From Candidatus Thorarchaeota archaeon (GTDB taxonomy: Archaea > Asgardarchaeota > Thorarchaeia > Thorarchaeales > Thorarchaeaceae): DNA of 64,000 nt. Every line of letters begins with the position of its first letter. The stretch's first letter is position 1. Location: the NCBI GenBank assembly GCA_019057475.1, contig DXJO01000027.1, forward strand, positions 36,174-100,173, in the 5' to 3' direction. The position numbers and the translations under genes were made by a program. The notes beneath the pieces were generated by a model that was not told the origin of the DNA, made no database searches, and saw only the letters and a list, made by a program, of their open reading frames with translations. This document shows positions 41,842 to 50,899 of this stretch, piece by piece.

Positions 41842-42390
41842 ATGAGTGAACTTAAGGCATTGAGAAACGGATTCGTGGCTTTCTTGGACGGGCTATGGTT
41901 TGGCCTAAGAGAGAATGTTGGCGCACTCTCAATGTACGAAGGATATGCAGGCGGCTTCAAACAAATGGGACTTGAGGCAGCAGAGAGAGAGGGGAGCAAG
42001 GGTCCCGAGGCCGCAGCTAAAATAGCGACCGCACTCATGGCAACGATGGGTCTTGAAGTGGAACAAAATGGCAAGGAGATTATCGTGAAGACCAGCCCTC
42101 TGTGGGAACGGGTATTGGATCGAGGACTCGAGTATTCGTTCCACGTTGAGGAAATCTGCTGGAAGCCTATGCTTGAAGGAATTGGCGAGAAGACTGGTAC
42201 AAAGCCGATTATGGAGTCTTCGCTTCGACTATCACACGTTGAGAGAGTGAAGGTCGAGTACAAGAAAGGAAAGGCCAAGGCAGCTCTCGACAAAGGTGCC
42301 ACGTCCAAGGAAGATTTTGACAAGCAGATTACAGCTCTTGATATAGCGATGCAAGAGATACCTATCGTGGGCCGCTACCGATTCGCATAG
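41842..42390 (+). CDS. Hypothetical protein of the acyl-CoA/nitroreductase gene group
   Basis: 182 residues starting six bases after the nitroreductase stop, so almost certainly in its operon. The N-terminus is FVAFLDGLWFGLRENVGALSMYEGYAGGFKQM. The middle contains EQNGKEIIVKTSPLWERVLDRGLEYSFHVEEICWKPMLEGIGEKTG, an alpha/beta pattern with a single Cys in EICW that recalls small-molecule sensor domains of the V4R type. No family could be assigned. Confidence 0.75.
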   Translation: MSELKALRNGFVAFLDGLWFGLRENVGALSMYEGYAGGFKQMGLEAAEREGSKGPEAAAKIATALMATMGLEVEQNGKEIIVKTSPLWERVLDRGLEYSFHVEEICWKPMLEGIGEKTGTKPIMESSLRLSHVERVKVEYKKGKAKAALDKGATSKEDFDKQITALDIAMQEIPIVGRYRFA

Positions 42391-42438
42391 AAGGCAGCGA
42401 TTCATACTATGCGGTATGGGTCGTGGAGGTTGACCTGT

Positions 42439-43704
42439 ATGGAATCCCTAGAGAAGGCAGGACTGGCTGTTAATTACAACAAGGTGAGCAGCACCAAGAC
42501 GAAGAGTCTACCATCGAAAGTTTACATTTGGGATGAAACTCTCAGAGACGGTGAACAGACGCCGGGTGTTGCCCTCACGATGGACGAGAAAATCGAGATT
42601 GCAAAGATGCTCGATGAGATAGGGACAGCAATTGTCGCTGTAGGATTCCCTGCGGTCAGCGACGCGGAGAGGAAAGCCGTAGCAGCCATAGCCAAAGAGG
42701 GCTTGAGCAATGCGATTGTCGCTGCGCCAGCTCGTGCAAGAATCTCTGATGTCGATGCATGCATCCAGGCAGAAGTTCAGGAAGTCCCGATTTTCATCGC
42801 TACGTCAGACTTCAGGCTCAAGTACCAGCTGCGAATGACCCGAGATGAGATGCTGGAAAGACTGATCGAGTGCATCGAGTACGGAAAGGATCACGGGATG
42901 ATAGTCGATTACATTGCAGAGGATTCAACACGAAGCGATATGGATTTCCTGTGTCAGGTATACAAGGCGGCGATAGATGCAGGAGCTGACAAGATATGCG
43001 TGGCAGATACAGTCGGCTTTGTTCGTCCTGAGGTTATGAGACACATCATGCGCGAGATTAAATCACGATTGTGGACTAAGAGTAAGTACAAGGTTCCGAT
43101 AGCTATTCACTGCCATGATGACTTTGGCCTTGCAAATGCAAACACGCTGGTCGCTATCGAGGAGGGCGCAACCTACCCTCATGTGTGTGTAAATGGGTAT
43201 GGCGAAAGAGCGGGAAATGCGGCATTTGAAGAAGTCGTGATGGCTCTTGAGGAGCTGCACGGCGTAGACACAGGAATCAATACGGAGAATCTCTATAATC
43301 TATGCGAGCTTGTTGAGCGACATTTTGTAGTTCCCTTACCCCTGCACAAGGCAATCTCGGGCGATAACGCGTTCAGGCACTCCAGCGGAATCCACTCGCA
43401 CGGACAATTGACTCACTCAATGACGTATGAGCCGATTAATCCAATCCGTGTTGGCCGACGGAGAGAGTTCCATTTAGGCAAATTCGTAGGTAGACACTTC
43501 GTAGAATACCTCTTGAGGATGGGTGGAGTGAAGGCTACACCAGAACAGGCCGCGGAAATCACAAGACGCGTGAAGACTACGCATTTAGAGCATAAGAAGA
43601 GGCAGTCGACGGATTCGTTCGATCAGATTAAGGGCAAACTTAAGGAACTCCGTACAGGGGTTTCTGAAAGAGAGTTCTGGTCCATTGTTTTTGCTGTCAT
43701 CTGA
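42439..43704 (+). CDS. Homocitrate/citramalate/2-isopropylmalate-type synthase (DRE-TIM enzyme)
   Basis: 421 residues from ATG 42439, which follows ggagg by ten bases; ATG 42409 is less likely. WDETLRDGEQTPGVALTMDEKIEIAKMLDEIG is the family signature. Metal and catalytic motifs include HCHDDFGLANANTLVAIEEGA and GYGERAGNAAFEEVVMAL, and HSSGIHSHGQ closes the barrel. The protein ends soon after the barrel linker, so the leucine-binding regulatory domain of LeuA is absent. This fits homocitrate, Re-citrate or AksA-type synthases better than feedback-regulated isopropylmalate synthase. The exact substrate is undecided. Confidence 0.88.
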   Translation: MESLEKAGLAVNYNKVSSTKTKSLPSKVYIWDETLRDGEQTPGVALTMDEKIEIAKMLDEIGTAIVAVGFPAVSDAERKAVAAIAKEGLSNAIVAAPARARISDVDACIQAEVQEVPIFIATSDFRLKYQLRMTRDEMLERLIECIEYGKDHGMIVDYIAEDSTRSDMDFLCQVYKAAIDAGADKICVADTVGFVRPEVMRHIMREIKSRLWTKSKYKVPIAIHCHDDFGLANANTLVAIEEGATYPHVCVNGYGERAGNAAFEEVVMALEELHGVDTGINTENLYNLCELVERHFVVPLPLHKAISGDNAFRHSSGIHSHGQLTHSMTYEPINPIRVGRRREFHLGKFVGRHFVEYLLRMGGVKATPEQAAEITRRVKTTHLEHKKRQSTDSFDQIKGKLKELRTGVSEREFWSIVFAVI

Positions 43705-43711
43705 CTGCTGT

Positions 43712-44560
43712 TCAGGTTGGGTTGCTTAGCTTCTTGCTAAGCTGGTAGCGTAGTACTACACCACCATCCATTAGTGCTATGCCAAAGAAAAACGCCCAGC
43801 CAAAGATCAGAAGGATCATTGCATCAAATGCCCACTGGTCCGTTAGGAAACGAAAGGCAACCTCAAGCACGAGAAACAGTGTTGCAGTTATCAGTGCGAT
43901 GTGAATCCCCGTTTTGAAGAGCCGCGTGGCTTTCGAAGATGATGAGGCGATTGGACTGATGATCTTCTCAGCGTTGTCAACGGTCACATTCACGAACCGT
44001 CCTGCAGTCACCTGTTCCTTTGTGAGTTGCTCCACTGCGTCGAGGTCTACGCCGTCAAGTGGAACAGAGAGGAATGTGCCCCTAAGATACTTCAGAGCGG
44101 CCCCTCCGCTGAACAATGCCATGACTACAAGCACAATGATGGCTATCACGAGCTGCCAAAAAGCGAACAATGCAAGGAGCAGGAGAAGAACAACGAACAT
44201 GCATACAATCTCAATTATGCCTCCTGCACTCTCCACTCCGCCCTCGAAGAGGAATGCAAGTCGCTTCATGGCGGATACATTGACCCAAGTGTGATAGAGT
44301 TCAGCTTCCTCGCTCACCCCAAGATGGCGCTCTATCGATTCAAAGACCTCTTTCTTCTTGCCGCCGTAGACTGAAACTCGTAGCAAGGAGCGAGAATCGG
44401 TATCCACAGAAGATTTCGCGTCGTTCACGATGGTATTTCTCTCCTCAACACGAACATGAAGCACTGACAGTCCTTTGATATAATCCTTGGGAATGCCATG
44501 AAAGGATGATTCGAACTCCACCGAACCATTTTTCCGTGAGGCTGCGTCATCGTGTTCCAT
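43712..44560 (-). CDS. Membrane protein, four segments, unknown function
   Basis: 282 residues from the ATG at 44560; the longer frame adds improbable residues that lie opposite the divergent methyltransferase. A soluble N-terminal part (residues 1-110) precedes two hydrophobic segments (GGIIEIVCMFVVLLLLLALFAFW and LVIAIIVLVVMALFSGGAA). A soluble loop of about 70 residues with ASSSSKATRLF follows, then two more segments near the C-terminus. No recognised domain. Starts 22 bases from the divergent methyltransferase start. Confidence 0.75.
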   Translation of the reverse strand: MEHDDAASRKNGSVEFESSFHGIPKDYIKGLSVLHVRVEERNTIVNDAKSSVDTDSRSLLRVSVYGGKKKEVFESIERHLGVSEEAELYHTWVNVSAMKRLAFLFEGGVESAGGIIEIVCMFVVLLLLLALFAFWQLVIAIIVLVVMALFSGGAALKYLRGTFLSVPLDGVDLDAVEQLTKEQVTAGRFVNVTVDNAEKIISPIASSSSKATRLFKTGIHIALITATLFLVLEVAFRFLTDQWAFDAMILLIFGWAFFFGIALMDGGVVLRYQLSKKLSNPT

Positions 44561-44582
44561 GGCAGATATAATCGGGAGAATC

Positions 44583-45268
44583 ATGAAAGACGCGCTTGCA
44601 GGTGAGGATGCCAAATACTCCATTGAGCGCGACGATGGCAATGTGCGGGACGACCTAGGGCGGAGCTATCTTGACCCATTTCCTGAGTGGCCAGAGGGAG
44701 AGCGTCAAGCGATTGTGCACGCTAAGGGGAGTGTCCTGGATATTGGTTGTGGAGCAGGAAGAGTGATGCTCTACCTAAGGGAACAGGGTTACGCCACGGT
44801 TGGTGTCGACATATCACCGGGTGCTGTTGAGGTCTGCAAAAATCAGGGACTAGTTGATACTCATGTAATGTCGGCTGAGAATTTGAAGTTCAAACCCAAC
44901 ACGTTCCACACGTATTGCTATTTGGCGGCAATTTCGGAATCCTAGGGGAGGAATCGAGAATCATCAAGATGTTGAAAGACCTCCATCGAATTACAGCCCC
45001 GGATGCCATCATTTTAGCATCGTCTAGAGATCCCGAAGCCACTGATGACCCTGCACACTTGAAGTATCATGAATGGAACAGGGAAAGACAGCGCCCAGTG
45101 GGGTTGGTCAGAATCAGACTGAAATACAAAGATGAGATAGAAGATTGGTGGGAACTCTTGCTGGCGAGCCCTGAAGATATGAATAGGCTGGCACAACAAG
45201 CAGGTTGGACCCTAGATAGAACGTTTGGGCCACAATATCTCTACGTGGGCCTTCTTCGAAAGGAGTAA
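44583..45268 (+). pseudogene. SAM-dependent methyltransferase disrupted by a frameshift
   Basis: The 5' half, from ATG 44583 behind gggaga, encodes GSVLDIGCGAGRVMLYLREQGY and GVDISPGAVEVCKNQG, the SAM-binding core. At about 44900-44912 the frame runs into CYLAAISES and a stop, while the +2 frame continues with VLLFGGNFGILGEESRIIKMLKDLHRITAPDA through to the stop at 45268, as expected of the family. One missing base after TTCCACAC restores a single protein of about 228 residues. This is either a true pseudogene or a base-calling error. The start lies 22 bases from the divergent membrane protein. Confidence 0.85.
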
Positions 45269-45274
45269 AGAAAA

Positions 45275-45805
45275 ATGACTGTTTACGCACTTGGAAATTT
45301 CGTGCCTGAGATAGCAGATAGCGCTTACATCCATCCTCAGGCAAGTGTCATAGGTAATGTTAGAATTGGAGAGAGAGTCTTCGTAGCTCCTCATGCTTCC
45401 ATAAGGGGAGATAGGGGCCGCATAGAGATTGATGACGAATCAAATGTGCAGGACGGAGTGATTATACACTCAGATGATGTGTACGTGACCAGAGTTGGCA
45501 AACGCGTGAACATAGGACACAATGCTACCGTCCATTCAGAGAGCATAGGAAACTATGCTGGAATCGGTATAAGCGCCGTATTGATGGTGGGAAGCAAAGT
45601 GGCTGAGGGGGTTCTGATAGCCAACTCTGCAATGCTGCATCCGAAGACCAAGACTGAACCATACAAAATCTACGCTGGAGTTCCCGCCAAATACCTAAGG
45701 GACTTTGAAAAGGATGAACCGGCTAGAATTGCATTCAACCGCTACCTTGATTGGTACGTGGAAAACACATTCAGGTACCCTGAGGAATTGAGAAGAATCG
45801 ATTAG
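45275..45805 (+). CDS. Gamma-carbonic anhydrase-like left-handed beta-helix protein
   Basis: 176 residues with hexapeptide repeats (ADSAYIHPQASVIGNVRIGERVFVAPHASIRGD) forming a left-handed beta-helix and a C-terminal helix (ARIAFNRYLDWYVENTF). Three His in the zinc-site pattern are present: IIHS, NIGHNA and TVHSE. NVQDG before IIHS corresponds to the family NIQDN motif. It may be a gamma-carbonic anhydrase or one of the many uncharacterised family members. Starts six bases after the methyltransferase remnant. Overlaps the convergent membrane protein by four bases. Confidence 0.9.
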   Translation: MTVYALGNFVPEIADSAYIHPQASVIGNVRIGERVFVAPHASIRGDRGRIEIDDESNVQDGVIIHSDDVYVTRVGKRVNIGHNATVHSESIGNYAGIGISAVLMVGSKVAEGVLIANSAMLHPKTKTEPYKIYAGVPAKYLRDFEKDEPARIAFNRYLDWYVENTFRYPEELRRID

Positions 45806-46545
45806 AGATCTTGATTGTTAGCTTGCCCCCATAGAATAAGGATTCTCTCGGCAACTGAAAGGAGGAACTCTTCGTCCTCAGACTTTTGCGTCCACCGCAT
45901 CTCCAGAGGATGCGCATTCAGGGTTGGTTTTGCTATCGCACTGCCATCCTTGGAGAGAACCACGTGAACGGATGTCTTGAATACGTTAATTGAGGAGTCC
46001 GACGCCATGAGAGGGACTACAGGCACAAGGAGTACGTTGATTAATAATGCGAGGAAAGGAATGGTCAAAGCTACCTCAGGATTGCTAGGAAATGCATTCA
46101 GGAGGATGAACCAGAGAGCCGCGCAGACAATGGAAGCTCCAAGTAGCGCATCAACCAATAAGGGCCACACGGCAGCTGGTCGCCTATAATGGAAGTGAAT
46201 TTGGTCCTCGCTATCCAGAAATCTGATGTCAACAAAGTAGGCTCTCATTGAAGCCAACACGACAAGTATGTAAAGCACACCCAAGAGAGGCAGCATGACG
46301 CCATCCAAGCCCGTGTGCAGCACCCACAGTGGAAATAGTACCAAGGCAAGAAGGGAGCCAAAGAGCGGCCACGCTTTGCCTGGACGCTTGAAGAACAATG
46401 ATCCCTCAGAATCACTTGCTTGAAGCAGTTCCAATGCATCCTCCATCTCTTGGTTCGGGGGACCAATCATGAGCAGGGAATCCGCACAGCTCCTGATATA
46501 ACATTCTGAACGAGGCACACGGTATACTTTTAGCACTCTGAACAT
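45802..46545 (-). CDS. Membrane protein, four segments, unknown function
   Basis: 247 residues. A soluble N-terminal region of about 55 residues (CADSLLMIGPPNQEMEDALELLQAS) precedes hydrophobic pairs (WPLFGSLLALVLFPLWVL, VMLPLLGVLYILVVLASM) and (WPLLVDALLGASIVCAALWFILL, VALTIPFLALLINVLLVPVVPLM). A soluble beta-rich C-terminus of about 65 residues follows (VFKTSVHVVLSKDGSAIAKPTL). The overall order resembles the membrane protein at 43712-44560, but no sequence match was established. Confidence 0.75.
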   Translation of the reverse strand: MFRVLKVYRVPRSECYIRSCADSLLMIGPPNQEMEDALELLQASDSEGSLFFKRPGKAWPLFGSLLALVLFPLWVLHTGLDGVMLPLLGVLYILVVLASMRAYFVDIRFLDSEDQIHFHYRRPAAVWPLLVDALLGASIVCAALWFILLNAFPSNPEVALTIPFLALLINVLLVPVVPLMASDSSINVFKTSVHVVLSKDGSAIAKPTLNAHPLEMRWTQKSEDEEFLLSVAERILILWGQANNQDL

Positions 46546-46578
46546 TCATGGTCAGCAGAGATTCAACAAGGTGTGGCT

Positions 46579-46956
46579 ATGCTGAAGTTTCCCTTCCTCT
46601 TCTACTGTTGCGTGTGTGGGCACCCCAACGAACTCAAACCAGATGTGCCCCTAGCACCGAATGTTAAACCTCTGGACATTGAGTGCTCGAACTGTGGCGA
46701 CAAGACACATGTAATTCTATCAGCCTGTCCGAAGTGCAAGAATGCGTTCCAATTTTTCCTCTCCGACCTGGATTTCCCCGAAGAGATGAAACGGCTAGCA
46801 GAGACCTATGTCAAGCTGATTGCCGGGATTAGGGATAGCCTTTCGGACCATATCGCCGAGTTCAACGTTCCCGTCCCCAAACGCTGGACACATCTACTGG
46901 AATGCAATTGCGGCCACCAGCACAACGTAGAGATATCACTCCCGCAGCTTGACTAG
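46579..46956 (+). CDS. Small zinc-binding protein, unknown function
   Basis: 125 residues from ATG 46579, five bases after aaggtg; a GTG at 46573 is the alternative. It has three metal-site pairs: CCVCGHPNE, CSNCGDKTHV and CPKCKNAFQ, with ECNCGHQHNVEI at the C-terminus. A helical stretch (EEMKRLAETYVKLIAGIRDSLSDHIAEF) separates the ribbons. It could be a nucleic-acid or protein adapter; no family was recognised. Divergent from the membrane protein upstream. Confidence 0.75.
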   Translation: MLKFPFLFYCCVCGHPNELKPDVPLAPNVKPLDIECSNCGDKTHVILSACPKCKNAFQFFLSDLDFPEEMKRLAETYVKLIAGIRDSLSDHIAEFNVPVPKRWTHLLECNCGHQHNVEISLPQLD

Positions 46957-46999
46957 GAATGATGTTCAACCTTTGTGAATCACCTAGTGGCGAATCATC

Positions 47000-47785
47000 A
47001 TGACACCCAGATTGAAAGACCGCGTCAAGGCAAAGGTCGCCATGCAAGTGATAAAGCGAATGACTCGAGATGAGAGAATCATCAGGGTATTCCTTGGTGC
47101 CAAGCCAGATGATGTGCCAAAACGCTTACTCTTGGTAGCAACACCGTTTGTTCTTGACAGAGCAGCTTCCAGACTGAGCAAGGTGAGAATCACTGGGAAT
47201 GTCACAATCGGTCAGTACGAGGAGGTTGATGTTGGCGTTGTTAATACCGGCATGGGAACTCCATCTGCGGCAATGGTGATGGAGGCTGTAGTTAGAACTC
47301 AGCCGATTGCAGCGGTCAGAGGGGAGCTGTGTGGAGGGCTAGGCAAGTCTCAGAAGATTGGAGAGGCGTTCCTAGCAACTCAGGCGATAGTGGGTGACGG
47401 ATGCGGTCTCACGTATTTTGGCTCCGAATCTACCGTGGCTGCACACCCAGGTCTCACAGAACACGTATTGAGGATTGCTAAACGTCTGAAACTTACGACG
47501 CATCGGGGCAAAATTTGGACTACCGACGTCTTGCTCAAGCAGACCAAGGAGCTGCTTGTGAACTGGATTGAGAAAGGAGCAATGGCAGTCGATATGGAAT
47601 CCAGCGCCATCTTGGGCATAGCCAGCATGGAGGACGTGCCGGCCGCTTCACTGAATTGCATCTCTGACCTGCCAGAACGGGGGATGGGTCCGTTTGATAT
47701 GAAGGAAGTCGACCCCAATTTCCTTACAGGACTCGACTTGACTCTCATTGCTGCCCTTAGAAGCGTAACAACCTGGTCGAACTAG
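47000..47785 (+). CDS. Nucleoside phosphorylase (uridine/purine nucleoside phosphorylase family)
   Basis: 261 residues. PNP/UDP family features are the phosphate-site pattern KRLLLVATPFVLDRAASRL, VVNTGMGTPSAAMVMEAVV and, near the C-terminus, AMAVDMESSAILGIA, where the Glu and Ser bind ribose. LNCISDLPERGM fits the closing segment. It cleaves a nucleoside with phosphate to base and ribose-1-phosphate; the base specificity is not clear. The N-terminal first 40 residues are more basic and helical than in bacterial homologs. Confidence 0.88.
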   Translation: MTPRLKDRVKAKVAMQVIKRMTRDERIIRVFLGAKPDDVPKRLLLVATPFVLDRAASRLSKVRITGNVTIGQYEEVDVGVVNTGMGTPSAAMVMEAVVRTQPIAAVRGELCGGLGKSQKIGEAFLATQAIVGDGCGLTYFGSESTVAAHPGLTEHVLRIAKRLKLTTHRGKIWTTDVLLKQTKELLVNWIEKGAMAVDMESSAILGIASMEDVPAASLNCISDLPERGMGPFDMKEVDPNFLTGLDLTLIAALRSVTTWSN

Positions 47786-47806
47786 GCTGCTGTTTCGAAG
47801 TTGGCA

Positions 47807-48244
47807 CTAGCCGATCACAATCTTAAGGTCAAGGTTTGTGGGACAGTTCAGGGAGTTTGCGATAGGACACGACCTGTGGGCCATTTCAGCCGCTTTCGTA
47901 ACCTTGCTTCGTTGAGACTCGTCCGCAATCACTATCGTCATCTTCAGATCGATCCTGTCGAATCGCCATATCGGTCCATCTTCGACCATTGGCCCATCTG
48001 CACTGACCTTGACGTCCTTGAACTCCGCGTGGAACGCCTGTGCAGCCTTGAAAAGGGATAAAATAACGCAGGAAGCCGACGCTGATAGCAATAGTGTCTG
48101 AGGAGAGAACTTGCCTGGAGGTGCATCAGGCCACCAGTCCGGAGCAGAGGTGATTTCGAACTCTTTCATACCGTCCAGTGTGATACCGACAAACATCGGT
48201 TTGATTATCTTGGCGTCCAGATGGTAACTGTGTTCAGCTGACAT
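47807..48244 (-). CDS. OsmC-family thiol peroxidase-like protein, copy 1
   Basis: 145 residues, the family length. The redox Cys pair is ASASCVILSL (about residue 58) and AHRSCPIANSL (about residue 126). The beta-rich N-terminus with WWPDAPPGKFSPQTLLLSA matches the family. OsmC proteins reduce organic hydroperoxides using the two thiols. A related gene lies upstream on the same strand, so the pair is a tandem duplication. The nucleoside phosphorylase ends convergently 21 bases away. Confidence 0.9.
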   Translation of the reverse strand: MSAEHSYHLDAKIIKPMFVGITLDGMKEFEITSAPDWWPDAPPGKFSPQTLLLSASASCVILSLFKAAQAFHAEFKDVKVSADGPMVEDGPIWRFDRIDLKMTIVIADESQRSKVTKAAEMAHRSCPIANSLNCPTNLDLKIVIG

Positions 48245-48329
48245 TGGGTATCCTCAGGATTAACTTAACGTATGTGAATATAAATTACGTCTTTTAACCA
48301 AAAGTGCTTGTTGTCTTGTTATGGGGATA

Positions 48330-48767
48330 CTAGACTACCGCGATATCATATGAGAGATGAACCGGGCATTTCATGGAATTGGATACTACGCAATACCTGT
48401 GCGCTCTCTCGGCTGCCTTCTTCATTTTTTTCTTGTCTTTCTCGGTCGGCACAGTGATCCGAACTGATAGTGAGATCTTCTCAAACTCCCAACCGAACTC
48501 GCCTTGTTTGAGGTTCCCCGATGCCTCAATCTCGAAGCCGGTGAAATCCGCGTGGAATCGCTTCGCAACACCTGTGAGCGATCCACCATAACAAGACACA
48601 GCAGATGCTAGAAAGAGGTCCTCAGGAGAGAGCGTACCAGGTGGAGACTCTGGCCAAAAGTCAAGAGGAGTAGCCACTTCGAGTTCAGATTTGCCCTTTG
48701 GCGATATTGATACAATCTTATCTCGGACCCACTTGCTGGTCAACTCGTAGTGATGCTCATCAGACAT
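48330..48767 (-). CDS. OsmC-family thiol peroxidase-like protein, copy 2
   Basis: 145 residues, same length and layout as copy 1 downstream (SDEHHYELTSKWV against SAEHSYHLDAKII; WPESPPGTLSPEDLFLASAVSC). Both redox Cys are kept, in SAVSCYGG and HRYCVVSNSM. It is probably co-transcribed with copy 1, 85 bases away. The divergence suggests an old duplication with distinct substrates or partners. Confidence 0.9.
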   Translation of the reverse strand: MSDEHHYELTSKWVRDKIVSISPKGKSELEVATPLDFWPESPPGTLSPEDLFLASAVSCYGGSLTGVAKRFHADFTGFEIEASGNLKQGEFGWEFEKISLSVRITVPTEKDKKKMKKAAERAHRYCVVSNSMKCPVHLSYDIAVV

Positions 48768-49169
48768 TATTGGTTCCTCGAAAAACGATGCTCAAGACCC
48801 CCCTCAAGAGGGTTCCGTTATGGCAAGAAAATCGATGCATTTCAAGGTATAACGGAATGCAACTCAATCGGGGGTATAGGTTTCTCAATGACTCTGACGG
48901 TAGGGCTTATTAGGGAGCAAGTTACATTATACCTTGGTGGTTTGGGCCAGCGGGGCACCTATTTTCTATACATGCCCTCATAACTCCCCCCTCCTACCAG
49001 TTGTCCTACTGGTTCAAGCCACCACCTCATTTTTCCAATGCAACTGGTTTCAAGAGCACAGGCGATTCTTGGTTAAGATAATGGCATCAAGTCTGTTTGA
49101 AATAAATCCCCCTGAGCAATACTTTATGAGAGAGTGGCTATCTCAAAGCGGCAACGTGGTGGAGAATTG
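48768..49169. other. Intergenic stretch of 400 bases, no gene recognised
   Basis: Separates the divergent OsmC and membrane protein genes. Several short frames exist on the plus strand but none looks like a protein. It is likely to hold both promoters, for example an A/T-rich aagttacattatacc near 48919. A ctcccccctccta run at about 48988 is matched at about 5903, without other similarity. No tRNA or structured RNA was seen. Confidence 0.5.
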
Positions 49170-49859
49170 ATGAAAGGACTGAAAGACCCGTCTATACGCG
49201 ACTTCGTCTATGTGCACCTTCTCTTTGCGGTTGTGGCTGCAGCAGTTCTTCTCTTCCCAGCCACGACAGGGATCAGTGCACGCATGCTAGTCGTGGTTAT
49301 CGCGTATAATGTAATGATACCACTTGTAGCGTCACAGCGCGGTCACACGGAATGGATCAGAATCTGGCTTTTCGCACTCGCGCTAAGCATTCTCCAAATC
49401 TGGCCAGACTGGTACCTCTCTGCAGAGCTTGGTGTTCTCGCATTCCCAGATGATGGATTTCTCATGATTGGAACTGTTCCAGCCTATTTGGCGGGACTCT
49501 GGGCGATTCCCCTGTTCACCATCATATACGTTGGTCAGTTCGTTCAGAGGCGATGGGCTGACAAATGGGTTCTTGTCATTGTTGGCGCATTAACTCTTGC
49601 GATTTTCGGTTCCGCCGAGGCAACCATGTGGATGCTTCCATCGTGGTCCGCTGTAGGTGTAGCGATGATTGGCCATGTAGCAGTCTACATCATCGTCCCC
49701 GAGATAGTTCTTGGACTCTCTACCTACATTACCTTTGATATTGTCCGAGAGCGCCCCCTGTGGATGATAGCCATTGCAGCGGTCCTTGTGATGATTCTCT
49801 ATCTCGGATGCGCCGTTCTCTCCTTCTTCATGATAGAGCGCGTACTACTTGGAGCCTAG
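49170..49859 (+). CDS. Integral membrane protein, about seven segments, unknown function
   Basis: 229 residues from ATG 49170, six bases after ggtggag; ATG 49134 is less likely. Hydrophobic segments include YVHLLFAVVAAAVLLFP, MLVVVIAYNVMIPLV, IWLFALALSILQIW, GLWAIPLFTIIYVGQF, KWVLVIVGALTLAIFG, VAVYIIVPEIVLGLSTYI and AIAAVLVMILYLGCAVLSFFM. The pattern resembles small archaeal membrane proteins with carotenoid-cyclase-like topology, but no motif supports a call. Confidence 0.75.
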   Translation: MKGLKDPSIRDFVYVHLLFAVVAAAVLLFPATTGISARMLVVVIAYNVMIPLVASQRGHTEWIRIWLFALALSILQIWPDWYLSAELGVLAFPDDGFLMIGTVPAYLAGLWAIPLFTIIYVGQFVQRRWADKWVLVIVGALTLAIFGSAEATMWMLPSWSAVGVAMIGHVAVYIIVPEIVLGLSTYITFDIVRERPLWMIAIAAVLVMILYLGCAVLSFFMIERVLLGA

Positions 49860-49957
49860 GAATCCGACACCCACACGTCCGAGAACTTGCTTATGGCAAG
49901 GCTTATCGGACACGCACACTAAACTTCTGCCATCAGAATTGTAGCTGGGAATGAGAA

Positions 49958-50746
49958 ATGGAGTTTCCAGAAGGTCTTAGATTCGGCGATTACGAAAAGG
50001 TGCGGGAAAAGATCGTTTCGTTCATCAGGGACTATGTTCAGAAAGCGGGTGTAGACGGTGTAACCCTCGGCCTTAGTGGAGGAATAGATTCAGCGCTCGT
50101 TGCCACTCTGGCCGCTCAAGCGATTGAACCATCCCGCGTACATTGCATTCTGATGCCTGTTGATGCCAAAAAAGACCAGCACGTCAGCGATGCCAAGGAA
50201 ATTGCAGAGTCACTGGGAATCAATTACGAGATATTCGAGCTGAAGAACGTCATCAAAGCCTTTGATCCGCTGAAACTTGAAAGGGTCGCTCTCGGCAACT
50301 TGATGGCAAGAGTTCGGATGGTGGTCTGGTATGCCAAGGCGAATCAGAACAATCTGCTTGTTTTGGGAACGGGAAATAAGAGCGAGTTGATGGTCGGTTA
50401 CTTCACCAAGTATGGGGACGGGGGGGCGGATATTCTACCTATAGCAGATTTGTACAAGGTCAATGTGCGTGAACTGGCCAGGCACGTGAATGTTCCAGAG
50501 CATATAGTCACCAAGGTTCCGACCGCTGGCCTTTGGGCAGGACAGACCGATGAAGGAGAGATTGGCGTCACGTATGATGAGATAGACACGATTCTTTTCC
50601 TACATGTCGAGAGAGGGTATAATCCCGATGAGATCAAGTCGTATGGTGTTGATTCAGACAAGGTGGACCGTGTCTTAGAGATGATGGCAAGGTCTCAACA
50701 CAAGAGAGAGTTGCTTCCTAGGCCCATTGTGGCAAGGAATCTGTAG
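49958..50746 (+). CDS. nadE: NH3-dependent NAD+ synthetase
   Basis: 262 residues. The ATP pyrophosphatase P-loop is GLSGGIDSALVATLA (residues 39-53). LGTGNKSELMVGYFTKYGDGGADILPIADLYK is the NAD synthetase signature, followed by VPTAGLWAGQTDE. There is no glutaminase domain, so it uses ammonia to turn deamido-NAD into NAD. The length is normal for archaeal NadE. Start is an ATG in gaaATGGAG with no strong ribosome-binding site. Confidence 0.95.
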   Translation: MEFPEGLRFGDYEKVREKIVSFIRDYVQKAGVDGVTLGLSGGIDSALVATLAAQAIEPSRVHCILMPVDAKKDQHVSDAKEIAESLGINYEIFELKNVIKAFDPLKLERVALGNLMARVRMVVWYAKANQNNLLVLGTGNKSELMVGYFTKYGDGGADILPIADLYKVNVRELARHVNVPEHIVTKVPTAGLWAGQTDEGEIGVTYDEIDTILFLHVERGYNPDEIKSYGVDSDKVDRVLEMMARSQHKRELLPRPIVARNL

Positions 50747-50899
50747 GAGCAGTATCATTAGAAAGAAAGTGGAGTAAGGAAAATTGGAGTCTTTGGGATA
50801 GTCCAAAGGAAGAGTACATTTGGCGATAATGGCGTAGTTCATAAGATATTAAGTAAAACAGCCTCGCTAACTCTCCTATCCCAACTGGGAGGTCTTCGG

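Noticed and set aside
44559..44641. Overlapping start of the membrane protein and methyltransferase
   Set aside because: Only the longest frames overlap; ribosome-binding sites favour later starts on both sides.
48980..49000. ctcccccctccta shared with about 5903
   Set aside because: Only 13 bases match and the flanks differ, so chance is sufficient.
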